64,000 nt of DNA. Origin: Collinsella sp. (GTDB lineage: Bacteria > Actinomycetota > Coriobacteriia > Coriobacteriales > Coriobacteriaceae). Under the pieces are notes generated by a model. The model searched no databases, was not told the origin of the DNA, and saw only the letters and a program-made list of their open reading frames with translations. Numbering within the stretch: position 1 is the stretch's first letter; each line of letters opens with the position of its first letter. The stretch spans positions 62,001-126,000 of the forward strand of contig JAHAGQ010000002.1 of NCBI GenBank assembly GCA_018373675.1, in the 5' to 3' direction. The position numbers and the translations under genes were made by a program. Shown here piece by piece: positions 25,529-33,897 of the stretch.

Positions 25529-25570
25529 AAAAACCACCACAAAGGTGCCTGTCCCCTTTGCGGTGGTTTT
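25529..25570 (-). terminator. Terminator hairpin with CCACAAAGG arms (family C copy 1)
   Basis: Inverted arms AAAACCACCACAAAGG (ending 25545) and CCTTTGCGGTGGTTTT (25555-25570) flank TGCCTGTCC. On the minus strand the stem is followed by a U-rich stretch, so it can end the glycosyltransferase transcript. Nearly the same arms occur at 33326-33366. Confidence 0.75.
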
Positions 25571-25578
25571 GGTGGTGG

Positions 25579-26874
25579 TTATTTGGCGCCTTGCATGACC
25601 TCGTCAAGGGTAACGCTGACGGCGTGCTGCGTCGGGACCCAGTCGACCTTCAGGAACAGCGCGGCCACCGTGATGGGGATATAGCTGAACATAAAGATCG
25701 GGAAGGTAAACAGGTTAGTCACCAGACGCCACTTTTGCGCGCAGTGAATGTGCTTGTACTCAAAGATAGTCGTGAGCAGCGCCAGGATAAAGAAAGTCAG
25801 ATACATCATGGCGAAGGTCATAATGAGCGAAGCGGCACAGGCCTGCATCTCGACTTCGGTAGCCAAAAAGCCGTGCGAGAGTCCACCCACGATCAGGAAC
25901 GTCGCATTGGCGAGCATCGAGATGAGCGACAGCAGCATACCCGGGGCGATCGTCATGAACATGTCGTAGGCGGCAAAGCGATGGTAGCGGAAGATCGACT
26001 TGACCAGGTGCTTACCGTAAGTAAAGAACACCTGGTAGAAGCCCTTGGTCCAACGCATGCGCTGTTTCCAGGACGCCTTAAACGTCACGGGTTGTTCGTC
26101 AAAGAACTCCGCCGGCGCATAGCCAATGCGAATGCCGTGAATGGCGCAGAACGTGGTGAACTGAATGTCCTCGGTCAGCGTGTGGAACTGCCAACCGTGC
26201 ATGCCCTCGATAACGCTGGCGGAGATGAGGTAGCCCGAACCCGAAACAGCGCAGGACGTCTTGCAGATATTACGCGCGTTGTTGAGGAAGCGCGCCTCGC
26301 GTAGATACCACGTGGCATTAGCAGCCGAGATCCACGAGCTGCCGAAGTTCTTGGAATTGCGATAGCTCGTGACCACATGGAAGCCCTGGTCAAAGGCATC
26401 ATTCATCTTGGAAACGTAATCGCGGGAGATAACGTTATCGGCATCGAAGATAAAGTAGCCCTCAAACGTGTCGGGATACTCGTTGAGAATGCGGTCGAAG
26501 CCAAAGTCCATGACCCAGCTCTTGCCCTTGCGGGCCAGGTCATTGCGCTCGTAAACAATGGCACCGGCCTCGCGCGCGAGCTGCGCCGTGTTGTCGGTGC
26601 AGGCATCGGCGACCACGAAAACCTCGATGAGCTCGGACGGATAATCCTGGTCCTTGATGGAGCGAACGAGGTTGGCGATCACGGCCTCCTCATTATGCGC
26701 CGCGATAAAAAAGGCATAGCGATGGAGTTTTTTGGCCTTGGGAGGCGCGACCTCGCCACGAAGAGCGCCAATGACAAAGAAACCCACCTGGTACAGAAAG
26801 CAGACCGTGAGCAGCGTAACCACAATCTGGTTAAAGATCACGATGGGCGTGTTAGTTTGTAAAAAGGCGAGCAT
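25579..26874 (-). CDS. Membrane glycosyltransferase, GT2 family
   Basis: This is a processive-type family 2 glycosyltransferase of 431 residues. An N-terminal membrane helix (about 10-35) precedes the catalytic domain: nucleotide-site FIAAHNEEAVIANLV, the DXD-type FDADN, the acid/base TEDIQFT and QRMRWTKG (the QxxRW motif of chitin, cellulose and hyaluronan synthases). Four C-terminal membrane helices follow. It stands alone, with no polysaccharide export genes beside it, so the product is unknown. A terminator lies directly past its stop. Confidence 0.88.
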   Translation of the reverse strand: MLAFLQTNTPIVIFNQIVVTLLTVCFLYQVGFFVIGALRGEVAPPKAKKLHRYAFFIAAHNEEAVIANLVRSIKDQDYPSELIEVFVVADACTDNTAQLAREAGAIVYERNDLARKGKSWVMDFGFDRILNEYPDTFEGYFIFDADNVISRDYVSKMNDAFDQGFHVVTSYRNSKNFGSSWISAANATWYLREARFLNNARNICKTSCAVSGSGYLISASVIEGMHGWQFHTLTEDIQFTTFCAIHGIRIGYAPAEFFDEQPVTFKASWKQRMRWTKGFYQVFFTYGKHLVKSIFRYHRFAAYDMFMTIAPGMLLSLISMLANATFLIVGGLSHGFLATEVEMQACAASLIMTFAMMYLTFFILALLTTIFEYKHIHCAQKWRLVTNLFTFPIFMFSYIPITVAALFLKVDWVPTQHAVSVTLDEVMQGAK

Positions 26875-26956
26875 GCAGGCTCCCGAGAACGCGTTACGTA
26901 AACAACCGTATATCTTACCGCAGTCTTACCGAGTTCAAGAAACCACCTAATACCGG

Positions 26957-27970
26957 CTAGGCTTCGAGAAGGCCAAGCTGCGGGACGATGTCGTCGCCGG
27001 CGGCGGTGCGGCCAAGCGAGCGCGGAGCCAGATCGTCGAGAACCGCAGCGAGATCCCACGGCAACTCGTCGCGGCACTCAATGCGCTCCCCCGTCACGGG
27101 ATTGTCGAACGCCACGCGCCAGGAATGAAGGAACTGCCTGGTCAGGCCCTGGTCGGCGCGCGCATCGCACTTGCCGTAGAGTGGATCGCCCACGCAGGCG
27201 TGGTTGATATGACGCATATGCACGCGAATCTGGTGCGTGCGACCGGTAAACAGATGGCACTCAACGAGCGTATAACCATCGTCAAAGCGCGTGGAATCAA
27301 AGCGCTCGAGGACTTTAAAGGTCGTAATGGCCTGACGGGCAAAGGGGTCGTCCGAAACCGCCATCTTGACGCGGTCGCGCGTAGAACGGGCGATACCGGT
27401 ATTGATGGTGCCCTCGTCCATGGCGATGTGCCCGTGGACAAGCGTGATATAGCGGCGGTCGAGCGTACGCGTGCGAATGAGATTTTGAAGCGCGCGCTGG
27501 GTGTCGTCGTCTTTTGCCGCGAGCATAAGGCCCGAGGTATCGCGATCCAGGCGATGCACGATGCCGGGGCGGTCCTCACCCTGCACGGTACCAAGATGAT
27601 CGATACCGCAGTGGTAGACCAAGGCGTTCGCAAGCGTGCCGCTCTCGTGGCCGCGGGCGGGATGGCACACCAGGCCACGCTGCTTGGAGAGCACGATAAG
27701 GTAGTCGTCCTCGTAGCGGATATCGAGGGGAATGGCCTCGGGAATCACGTCGGTCGGGTCGTGCGGCTCGGGCAAGTCGACCGAGATGCGATCGCCGGCG
27801 CGTACGGCGCACTTTTTAGAGAGACAAGTCTCACCGTTGACGGCAACGGCGCCTCCCTCGATCAGATGCGCGCAGGCAGAGCGCGTGGGACAGCCATCGT
27901 TGGCGCCCAAATAGGCGTCAAGACGCTGACCAGCGGAATCGTCGGCAACAAGAATATGGATGTCGGCCAT
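26957..27970 (-). CDS. RluA family 23S rRNA pseudouridine synthase (RluD-like)
   Basis: This enzyme isomerises uridines in rRNA. The 337 residues include an N-terminal S4 domain (GQRLDAYLG...AHLIEGGAVAVNG). The catalytic domain has the nucleophilic Asp in HRLDRDTSGLML and the conserved TGRTHQIRVHM near residue 250. Start and lspA stop share a base (TAATG), the lspA-rluD pairing common in Gram-positive bacteria. The exact target position is inferred only from family. Confidence 0.93.
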   Translation of the reverse strand: MADIHILVADDSAGQRLDAYLGANDGCPTRSACAHLIEGGAVAVNGETCLSKKCAVRAGDRISVDLPEPHDPTDVIPEAIPLDIRYEDDYLIVLSKQRGLVCHPARGHESGTLANALVYHCGIDHLGTVQGEDRPGIVHRLDRDTSGLMLAAKDDDTQRALQNLIRTRTLDRRYITLVHGHIAMDEGTINTGIARSTRDRVKMAVSDDPFARQAITTFKVLERFDSTRFDDGYTLVECHLFTGRTHQIRVHMRHINHACVGDPLYGKCDARADQGLTRQFLHSWRVAFDNPVTGERIECRDELPWDLAAVLDDLAPRSLGRTAAGDDIVPQLGLLEA

Positions 27971-28551
27971 TAACGCTCATTCCTTTCGCGAATCTTGCGG
28001 GCACGCTCCCCACGCTGCTTGGCCTTGCGCTTAGCGCGGGCCTCATCACGGGCATTGAGCTCGGCAGTCGCATCAACCTCGCGGGCCGCGGGGCTCAAGA
28101 ACATGTATCCGAAGAGGGCGAGCACGACGCCTAAGGTAATGCCGATATCGGCCACATTGAAGACGGGGAAGTCGATGAAGGTGGTGGCAATAAAATCGGT
28201 CACGAAGCCAAAGGCCAAACGATCGATAGCGTTGCCGATAGCACCGCCCGCAACCATCGCCATGCCCACAACCTCAAAATGGGCGAGCTGGGGTGCACGA
28301 ATGAGGTACGCGGCAATAGCGACAATGACCGCCAGCGCCAGCACGGCAAACGCGATGCCATGCCCCTCGCCCATGCTAAAGGCAGCGCCGATATTGCGGA
28401 CAAACAGGAAGTCGATCACGCCGGGGATGACGGTCACATGCAGTGCATCGCCCACGGCACGAACCGCAAGCTTGGTCAACTGGTCAACAAGCAGCACAAC
28501 GAGCGCCACCCCACCAGCAACACCCAACCGCCAACGCAAAGGCGGCGTCAT
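27970..28551 (-). CDS. lspA: Lipoprotein signal peptidase
   Basis: LspA removes lipoprotein signal peptides after lipidation, within the membrane. Four hydrophobic helices are visible. The catalytic Asps lie in GNAIDRL and FNVADIGI. The last ~40 residues form a very basic tail (Arg/Lys-rich, RAKRKAKQRGERARK) beyond the usual ~160-residue enzyme. Start is uncertain: ATG 28551 is listed, while TTG 28569 has a slightly better AGGGG site and would add six residues. It overlaps rluD and lies downstream of ileS. Confidence 0.9.
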   Translation of the reverse strand: MTPPLRWRLGVAGGVALVVLLVDQLTKLAVRAVGDALHVTVIPGVIDFLFVRNIGAAFSMGEGHGIAFAVLALAVIVAIAAYLIRAPQLAHFEVVGMAMVAGGAIGNAIDRLAFGFVTDFIATTFIDFPVFNVADIGITLGVVLALFGYMFLSPAAREVDATAELNARDEARAKRKAKQRGERARKIRERNER

Positions 28552-28689
28552 ATCCCCAGCACGACCCAAATCAATCCCCTACCCTCAAGAACATCGAATT
28601 ACGTTTAATACAAAGAACTATCTTATATTGCCATACGCAGAACGCACGACATATCCACCAACGCAAGCGAAATAACCAGCTAAAAACGA

Positions 28690-28720
28690 AAGCGACATTC
28701 CGAATAACGGAATGTCGCTT
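28690..28720 (-). terminator. Rho-independent terminator downstream of ileS
   Basis: Perfect 13-bp arms AAGCGACATTCCG (28690-28702) and CGGAATGTCGCTT (28708-28720) have a 5-nt loop. On the minus strand CGTTTTTA follows. Confidence 0.75.
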
Positions 28721-28725
28721 AATAG

Positions 28726-28752
28726 CTTTCGACTAAAAACGCAAGTCGAAAG
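28726..28752. other. Short hairpin upstream of the terminator
   Basis: Arms CTTTCGAC (28726-28733) and GTCGAAAG (28745-28752) form a second small stem beside the terminator. Role unclear. Confidence 0.4.
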
Positions 28753-28793
28753 AAAGCCTCTAGCTCCAGCAATGGAAATGCCGCGTTATCGTC

Positions 28794-28913
28794 ACCAACA
28801 GCGAAAACGTCCCTAAGCGAGCAAGGTGACGTGAAAGAGGAGGGAAGCGTACTTTGGTACGCGACCGACGATTGAACGTCAGATTGCCGCTTAGGGGCGT
28901 TTGCAGCGTCGGT
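28794..28913. repeat. 120-bp imperfect palindromic element after ileS
   Basis: The outer halves are inverted copies with scattered mismatches: AAACGTCCCTAAGCG and TGACGT on the left, CGCTTAGGGGCGTTT and ACGTCA on the right. The centre has a perfect GCGTAC/GTACGC stem with a 4-nt loop. Together with the adjoining hairpin at 28912-28946 it fills the gap between ileS and its U-tract terminator. It could be a REPIN-like element or a structured transcribed 3' region; no protein frame is supported. Confidence 0.55.
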
Positions 28914-28946
28914 AGGTTACGGCGTTCTACGAACGCCGTAACCTAC
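28912..28946. other. Perfect 16-bp hairpin overlapping the ileS stop codon
   Basis: Arms GTAGGTTACGGCGTTC (28912-28927) and its exact complement (28931-28946) have a 3-nt loop. The right arm contains the ileS stop codon (28943-28945). There is no U-tract, so it is not a standard terminator; it may protect the mRNA 3' end. Confidence 0.6.
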
Positions 28947-31744
28947 AAAGCATCGGCGCAGCGCTTGCAAATATGCGCGTGGCCGTTGTACTCGCCGACG
29001 GTGGTGCGGTAGTTCCAGCAACGGTCGCAGCACTCGCCCTCGGCAGCCTCGATGGCAACGGAGAGCTCCTCGCCCTGGGTCAGCTCAACATCGGAGACGA
29101 TATAGAACTCGGCCAGGTCGACGGCCTTGTCGCCGGTCAGCAGCGCGTACATCTCGGCAGGAACGACCGCCTTGACGCGGACCTGCTGGCTCTTAGTGAA
29201 GGTGCCGGCAGAACGGGCATCCTCAAGGGCCTTGGTCACGGCGCTACGGAGCTCGAGCGAAGCCTCGAGCACGCCCTCAAACTCATTGGCCTCGTCGACC
29301 GTGATGGGCGACTTGTACCAATCGAGCAGCGCGGCGTACTTCTGGTGATCGACGCAACCGGCGGGCGCATAGGCCATGGCCTCGTCGACCGTGTAGGACA
29401 GGATCGGCTGCAGATCGCGCATGAGCATCGAGAAGAGCTCGGCAAGCACGGTCTGGGCACTGCGGCGCTCGAGCGAGCCGGGCTTGTCGCAGTACAGGCG
29501 ATCCTTCAGGGCATCGAGGTACACGTTGGAAAGCTCGGTAACCACGAAGTCGTAAAGTGCACGGTAAGCGCGCGGGAACTCGTAGCAAGAGTAAGCGTCG
29601 TCGACCTCGGCCTGAACCTGGGTCAGACGGGCAACCATGAGCTTGTCGAGCGGCAGCAGGTCGGCAAAAGCGACGCCGTCGGTCTCGGGCTCAAACTGAC
29701 CCTCGAGCTCGGAAAGCAGGAAGCGCAGCGTGTTGCGGAAACGACGGTAGGCATCGGACGTACGAGCGAGAATCTCGTGGTCGATGGAAACGTCGGAGCT
29801 GGTGTCGACGGAGGCAACCCACAGGCGGATGATGTCGGCGCCCATCTCGTCACAGACCTTATTGGGGTCGATGACGTTGCCGAGCGACTTGGACATCTTG
29901 CGGCCCTGGCCGTCGAGCGTGAAGCCCTGCGAGACGACAGCCTTGTACGGAGCGTGGCCGTTGGCACCCACCGAAGTGAGCAGCGAGCTCTGGAACCAGC
30001 CACGATGCTGGTCGGAGCCCTCAAGATACACGTCCGCCGGGTACTCCAGCTCGGGACGGTACTCGCAAACGGCCTTCCAGGACACGCCGGAATCCCACCA
30101 CACGTCGAGGATGTCCTTATCGGCCTTGAGGTGATGGCCGCCACACTTGGGGCAGACGCAGGCCTCACCCAGGTAGCTCTCGGGAGCGTCGGTGAACCAG
30201 GCGTCGGAGCCCTTCTCGTGGAAGAGCTTGATGACGGCGTCGAGCGTGGCGTCGTTCATGACCTTCTCGCCGCAGTCGGCGCAAGTGTAGCTGGGGATAG
30301 GCACGCCCCAGTTGCGCTGGCGGCTGATGCACCAGTCGGGACGCTGCTCGACCATGGCGCCAATGCGGTTGGCGGCATGGGCCGGATACCACTTGACGTT
30401 CTCGCGGACCTCCTTGCCAGCCTGCTCACGCAGACCCGTCTTGTCCATCGAGACGAACCACTGGTCGGTAGCACGGAAGAGCACCGGGTGCTTGCAGCGC
30501 CAGCAGTGCGGATAGCTGTGCGTGATCTTCTTCTCGAGGACCAGGGTGCCGCGCTCGCGCAGGAATTCGATGATATGCGGGTTGGCCTCGTCAGTATCCA
30601 TGCCGCTGAAGGGGCCGCCGGTACCAAACTCCTCGCCGGTGTAGAACTTGCCGTCGTCATCGACCGGCATGCAGATGTCGGTGATGCCCTCCTTGAGGCA
30701 GGCAAAGTAGTCGTCGACGCCGTGGCCGGGCGAGTTGTGGACGATACCGGTACCGTCATCGACGCCGACGTAATCGGCCAACAGCGCCACGCCCTCAACA
30801 CCGTCAAAGATCGGCTGCTTGTAGTGGATGTGGTGGAAGGTCTCGGCGGGAACCACATAGGGCTTGCCGTCGACCATGACCGGGGTGTACTCCCAGCCAA
30901 ACTCCTCACAGCACTTGGGAGCCAGGTCCTCGAGCATGACCTCGGCACGGCCATCGTGCTCAACGGCGACATAGGCGGCGCCGGGCTTGAGGGAAACGGC
31001 CTGGTCGGAGGGGATGGTCCACGGGGTGGTCGTCCAGATGATGAAGTCGACCGGGCCGTCGAAGTTCTCGAGGCCGGCGGGCTTGGAGGTCATCTCAAAG
31101 CGCACGAAGATGGAGGGGCTCGTCTCGTCGGAGTACTCAATCTCGGCCTCAGCGAGTGCGGTGTGGCAGTGCTTGCACCAATGGACGGGCTTGTGACCGC
31201 GATAGATCATACCCTTATCGAACATGGCCTTGAAGACCTCGATGTCGGCAGCGTCATGCTGGTGATAGAGCGTCAGGTAGGGGTTGTCCCAGTCGCCAAG
31301 CACGCCCAGGCGACGGAAGCCGGCCTTCTGCAGCTCGATGTTCTCGACAGCAAACTTGTTGCAAAGCTCGCGGATCTTAGCCGTGGAGGTCTGGTTGAAC
31401 TTCTCGGTGCCGAGCTTCTCCTCGACCTTATGCTCGATCGGCTGGCCATGGCAGTCCCAACCGGGGACATAGGGAACCTCATAGCCCTGCATCATCCAGT
31501 AACGGTTGATCATGTCCTTGGAGATCTTGTTCATGGCGTGGCCGATGTGGATCGGGCCGTTGGCGTACGGAGGGCCGTCGTGCAGCACGAACTTCTTGTG
31601 ACCCTCGTTCTTCTTCAGAACCTGCTCGTAGACCTTGTTGTCCTGCCAGTCCTTGAGTCGCTTGGGCTCGGACTTGGAAAGACCGGCACGCATGGGAAAA
31701 CCGGTCTTGGGCAGATTCATCGTCTGCTTGTACTCGTTTGCCAC
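28943..31744 (-). CDS. ileS: Isoleucine--tRNA ligase
   Basis: Class I synthetase charging tRNA-Ile, 933 residues. HIGH signature at 66-69 (PIHIGHAMNK), the WDCHGQPIE region, the CP1 editing domain, and KMSKS in GRKMSKSLGNVIDP. The C-terminal zinc finger has CCDRCWNY and CKRC. I choose GTG 31744 (MANEYKQTMNLPK): AAAGGGG lies five bases upstream and the longer frame to 31849 enters the T-box leader. ATG 31720, eight codons later, is an alternative. Expression is probably controlled by the T-box leader immediately upstream. Confidence 0.96.
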   Translation of the reverse strand: MANEYKQTMNLPKTGFPMRAGLSKSEPKRLKDWQDNKVYEQVLKKNEGHKKFVLHDGPPYANGPIHIGHAMNKISKDMINRYWMMQGYEVPYVPGWDCHGQPIEHKVEEKLGTEKFNQTSTAKIRELCNKFAVENIELQKAGFRRLGVLGDWDNPYLTLYHQHDAADIEVFKAMFDKGMIYRGHKPVHWCKHCHTALAEAEIEYSDETSPSIFVRFEMTSKPAGLENFDGPVDFIIWTTTPWTIPSDQAVSLKPGAAYVAVEHDGRAEVMLEDLAPKCCEEFGWEYTPVMVDGKPYVVPAETFHHIHYKQPIFDGVEGVALLADYVGVDDGTGIVHNSPGHGVDDYFACLKEGITDICMPVDDDGKFYTGEEFGTGGPFSGMDTDEANPHIIEFLRERGTLVLEKKITHSYPHCWRCKHPVLFRATDQWFVSMDKTGLREQAGKEVRENVKWYPAHAANRIGAMVEQRPDWCISRQRNWGVPIPSYTCADCGEKVMNDATLDAVIKLFHEKGSDAWFTDAPESYLGEACVCPKCGGHHLKADKDILDVWWDSGVSWKAVCEYRPELEYPADVYLEGSDQHRGWFQSSLLTSVGANGHAPYKAVVSQGFTLDGQGRKMSKSLGNVIDPNKVCDEMGADIIRLWVASVDTSSDVSIDHEILARTSDAYRRFRNTLRFLLSELEGQFEPETDGVAFADLLPLDKLMVARLTQVQAEVDDAYSCYEFPRAYRALYDFVVTELSNVYLDALKDRLYCDKPGSLERRSAQTVLAELFSMLMRDLQPILSYTVDEAMAYAPAGCVDHQKYAALLDWYKSPITVDEANEFEGVLEASLELRSAVTKALEDARSAGTFTKSQQVRVKAVVPAEMYALLTGDKAVDLAEFYIVSDVELTQGEELSVAIEAAEGECCDRCWNYRTTVGEYNGHAHICKRCADAL

Positions 31745-31787
31745 GGTACCCCTTTCATGTCGTGGGCGCGCACGCCCGTTGGGCACC

Positions 31788-32085
31788 AAAAAAGCGCCCG
31801 TCCCTACAAGCTGGGACGAAGCGCCACAAAACGGACTGTACGCCCGCAAAAGCTCTTCGTTTAACCACCCAGCTTAGATGCCCTCGCCCGCGTATTCGCG
31901 CGCTCGCATCCGTTACTCGGCTGGCCTGTATCGACGACCATCTCGGCGATATCTACTAAGACGAGCCTGTGCGACGCGTCCGTTGGGACCGCAGCTCCGG
32001 GGTGATTTTCATCGGTCGCATGCACGGGTTCTCAGCGCTCCCCGCTCTCTGTAACATGCGGACGGCCGACTACTCGTCCCCATCA
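31788..32085 (-). promoter_or_regulatory. T-box riboswitch leader of ileS, isoleucine specifier
   Basis: Reading the minus strand from about 32080: GACGAGTAG opens stem I, then AGAGAGCGGG and GCTGAGAACCCG. The specifier-loop segment GATGAAAATCACC follows, with ATC (an Ile codon) at 32006-32004. The T-box-like TGGGTGGTT is near 31871-31863; TGGT can pair with the ACCA end of uncharged tRNA-Ile. A terminator stem (31794-31804 with about 31813-31824) follows, with six U (31788-31793). Uncharged tRNA-Ile would favour the antiterminator and ileS expression. The T-box motif departs from the AGGGTGGNACCGCG consensus after the GGTGG. Confidence 0.8.
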
Positions 32086-32230
32086 ACGCTTATGTGGAGT
32101 ATGCTAGCACGTTCCGCGCCGGCGAAAAACCCTCAACACTGGTTTTATACGTTCGAAATTTCTCGCGGCTGTGGACCTTCTCTAGGAGCAAAATACCTGA
32201 AAGCACTTTATCGAAAGAAAGAAGGTTGCC

Positions 32231-33319
32231 ATGCGCACGATTGGAATGAGTGATTATACCGTTGGCGAGGATTGCTTTACCGAGCTGCCCGCCGCACTGG
32301 CCGAGTACGGAGCGACCAAGGTCGCCATCATTGGCGGCAAGCGAGCCCTGGCTGCGGCGCTGCCGGGAATCGAGGCGGCACTTGAAGGTACCGATGTCGA
32401 GGTCCTGGAGACGCGCGTCTATGGCACCAACAGTACGCGTGCCAATATCGCCAAGGTCGTGAACTCCCCTGCCTGCCAGGAAGCCGACGTGCTCATCGCA
32501 TGTGGCGGCGGCAAGGCACTCGACACCGTGAAGACCGCGGCCATCGAGCTCAAGAAGATCGTCTTTACCGTACCGACGATTTGCTCCAACTGCTCGGCCG
32601 CGACCGCCATTGCCGTTGTCTACAATGACGATGGCTCGCTCGAGGGCTATTCGTACCCCAACCGACCGGCGCACATCTTCATCAACCCCAAGATCATCGC
32701 CGAGGCACCGGCAGAGTACTTCTGGGCCGGCGCGGGCGATGCCCTGTCTAAGCAGCCCGAGGTCGAGTACGCCACGAGCGCCGGTAATTTGGAGCACACC
32801 GCCGGTCTTGGCCTGGCACTCGCCCACACCTGCTCCGAGCCGCTGTTTACCTATGGCGTCCAGGGTCTTGAGGACGTGCGCCAGGACCTGTCGACCGAGG
32901 CCGTAAAGCAGATCGCGCTCGACATCGTGGTCAACACGGGCTATGTCTCGAACCTGACCAACCAAAACGATTACTACTACAACTCGAGCGTGGCGCACGC
33001 GTTCTACAATGCGACGTGCAGCATTGCGCGCGAGGGAACCTATCTGCACGGCGAGGTCGTGAGCCTGGGCGTGCTCGTGCTGTTTGCCTATACGGGCGAT
33101 ACCGAGAACCTTGAGCGCTACGCCGCCTTTAACAAGCAGATGGGGCTGCCCGTGACGCTGGAGCAGGTCGGCCTTACCGAGGCCGACATCCCGGCGCTGT
33201 GTGAGTATGCCCACGCCACCAACGAGTGGAAGCAGGGTAACCCGGAGCCCTTCACCGACGAGAAGTTTGCCGCCGCCATCAAGGCCGCCAACGCCTACGG
33301 CCATTCTATCCTGGCCTAA
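32231..33319 (+). CDS. Iron-containing alcohol dehydrogenase family protein (glycerol dehydrogenase-like)
   Basis: The 362-residue protein belongs to the Fe-ADH/glycerol dehydrogenase superfamily. The NAD-binding GGGKALDTVKTAA loop is at ~93-105 and TVPTICSNCSAATAIAVVYNDDG follows. Metal-site residues are visible as Asp in GAGDALSKQ, His in SSVAHAFYN and His in TYLHGEVVSLG. ATG 32231 has GAAGG upstream. It is divergent from the ileS leader and monocistronic, ending at a strong hairpin. The substrate is not determinable; a glycerol- or short-chain-alcohol dehydrogenase role is inference. Confidence 0.88.
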   Translation: MRTIGMSDYTVGEDCFTELPAALAEYGATKVAIIGGKRALAAALPGIEAALEGTDVEVLETRVYGTNSTRANIAKVVNSPACQEADVLIACGGGKALDTVKTAAIELKKIVFTVPTICSNCSAATAIAVVYNDDGSLEGYSYPNRPAHIFINPKIIAEAPAEYFWAGAGDALSKQPEVEYATSAGNLEHTAGLGLALAHTCSEPLFTYGVQGLEDVRQDLSTEAVKQIALDIVVNTGYVSNLTNQNDYYYNSSVAHAFYNATCSIAREGTYLHGEVVSLGVLVLFAYTGDTENLERYAAFNKQMGLPVTLEQVGLTEADIPALCEYAHATNEWKQGNPEPFTDEKFAAAIKAANAYGHSILA

Positions 33320-33325
33320 CCGACC

Positions 33326-33366
33326 AAAACCGCCACAAAGGGGACAATACCTTTGTGGCGGTTTTT
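33326..33366. terminator. Bidirectional terminator hairpin (family C copy 2)
   Basis: Arms AAAACCGCCACAAAGG (33326-33341) and CCTTTGTGGCGGTTTT (33350-33365) have a short loop, with T-runs on both strands. It separates the convergent Fe-ADH and DUF523 genes and touches the DUF523 stop codon. Arms resemble the hairpin at 25529-25570. Confidence 0.85.
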
Positions 33367-33821
33367 TATTGCCGTAACATGCTCGAGTCGAACTCGCTAG
33401 CCGGGATAACGCGGTAGCCGTGGCGCAGGAGCAGGTCAACGAAGACACCGTTACCTGTTGTGAGCGTGCCTCTGAAGGATCCGTCGTAGATATGGCCCAC
33501 GCCGCACGACGGACTGCGATCCTGCAAAATGCACGCAACGATCTCGGACGGGCCGCCCGCTTGCTCGCACATATCGAGCGCACGTTGAGCGCCCAGACGA
33601 AATTCGCGATCGACCGAGATACCCTCGCAGGTACGAACTTCTCCGTTCACAATCTCGGACGGCTTGCGCGGCGTGGGCAGGCCGCCAAAGACCTCAGGGC
33701 ACACCAAGAGGACCTCGGTCCCCGTGCGCTCGCAAGCCTCGATCAGCTCTCGATGATAGTTGTCGAGCCCGTTATACTTGCAGCTCTCGCCCATTAAACA
33801 GGCGCTCACCACGATCTTCAT
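33366..33821 (-). CDS. DUF523 family protein
   Basis: The 151-residue DUF523 protein has conserved cysteine positions: SACLMGESCKYNG at the N-terminus, VCPEVFGGLPTPR and QDRSPSCGVGHIYDGSF. These suggest a metal or cluster site, but the family function is not established. ATG 33821 is chosen because GGGAG precedes it; the extension to 33884 contains the ftsH terminator. It is a single gene between two terminators. Confidence 0.87.
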   Translation of the reverse strand: MKIVVSACLMGESCKYNGLDNYHRELIEACERTGTEVLLVCPEVFGGLPTPRKPSEIVNGEVRTCEGISVDREFRLGAQRALDMCEQAGGPSEIVACILQDRSPSCGVGHIYDGSFRGTLTTGNGVFVDLLLRHGYRVIPASEFDSSMLRQ

Positions 33822-33843
33822 ATACAACACTCCCCACGCAAAA

Positions 33844-33876
33844 CGCCCCATTTGAGATGGACACTCAAATGGGGCG
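33844..33876 (-). terminator. Rho-independent terminator of ftsH
   Basis: Perfect 13-bp arms CGCCCCATTTGAG (33844-33856) and CTCAAATGGGGCG (33864-33876), followed on the minus strand by TTTTG. It lies about 22 bp past the ftsH stop. Confidence 0.8.
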
Positions 33877-33897
33877 ATTGACACTGCGCAACTAGTA

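Noticed and set aside
28973..31864. A 963-codon plus-strand open frame opposite ileS
   Set aside because: High-GC antisense shadow: no start signal, low-complexity Gly/Val/Leu/His composition and no family motifs, whereas the minus strand encodes complete IleS.
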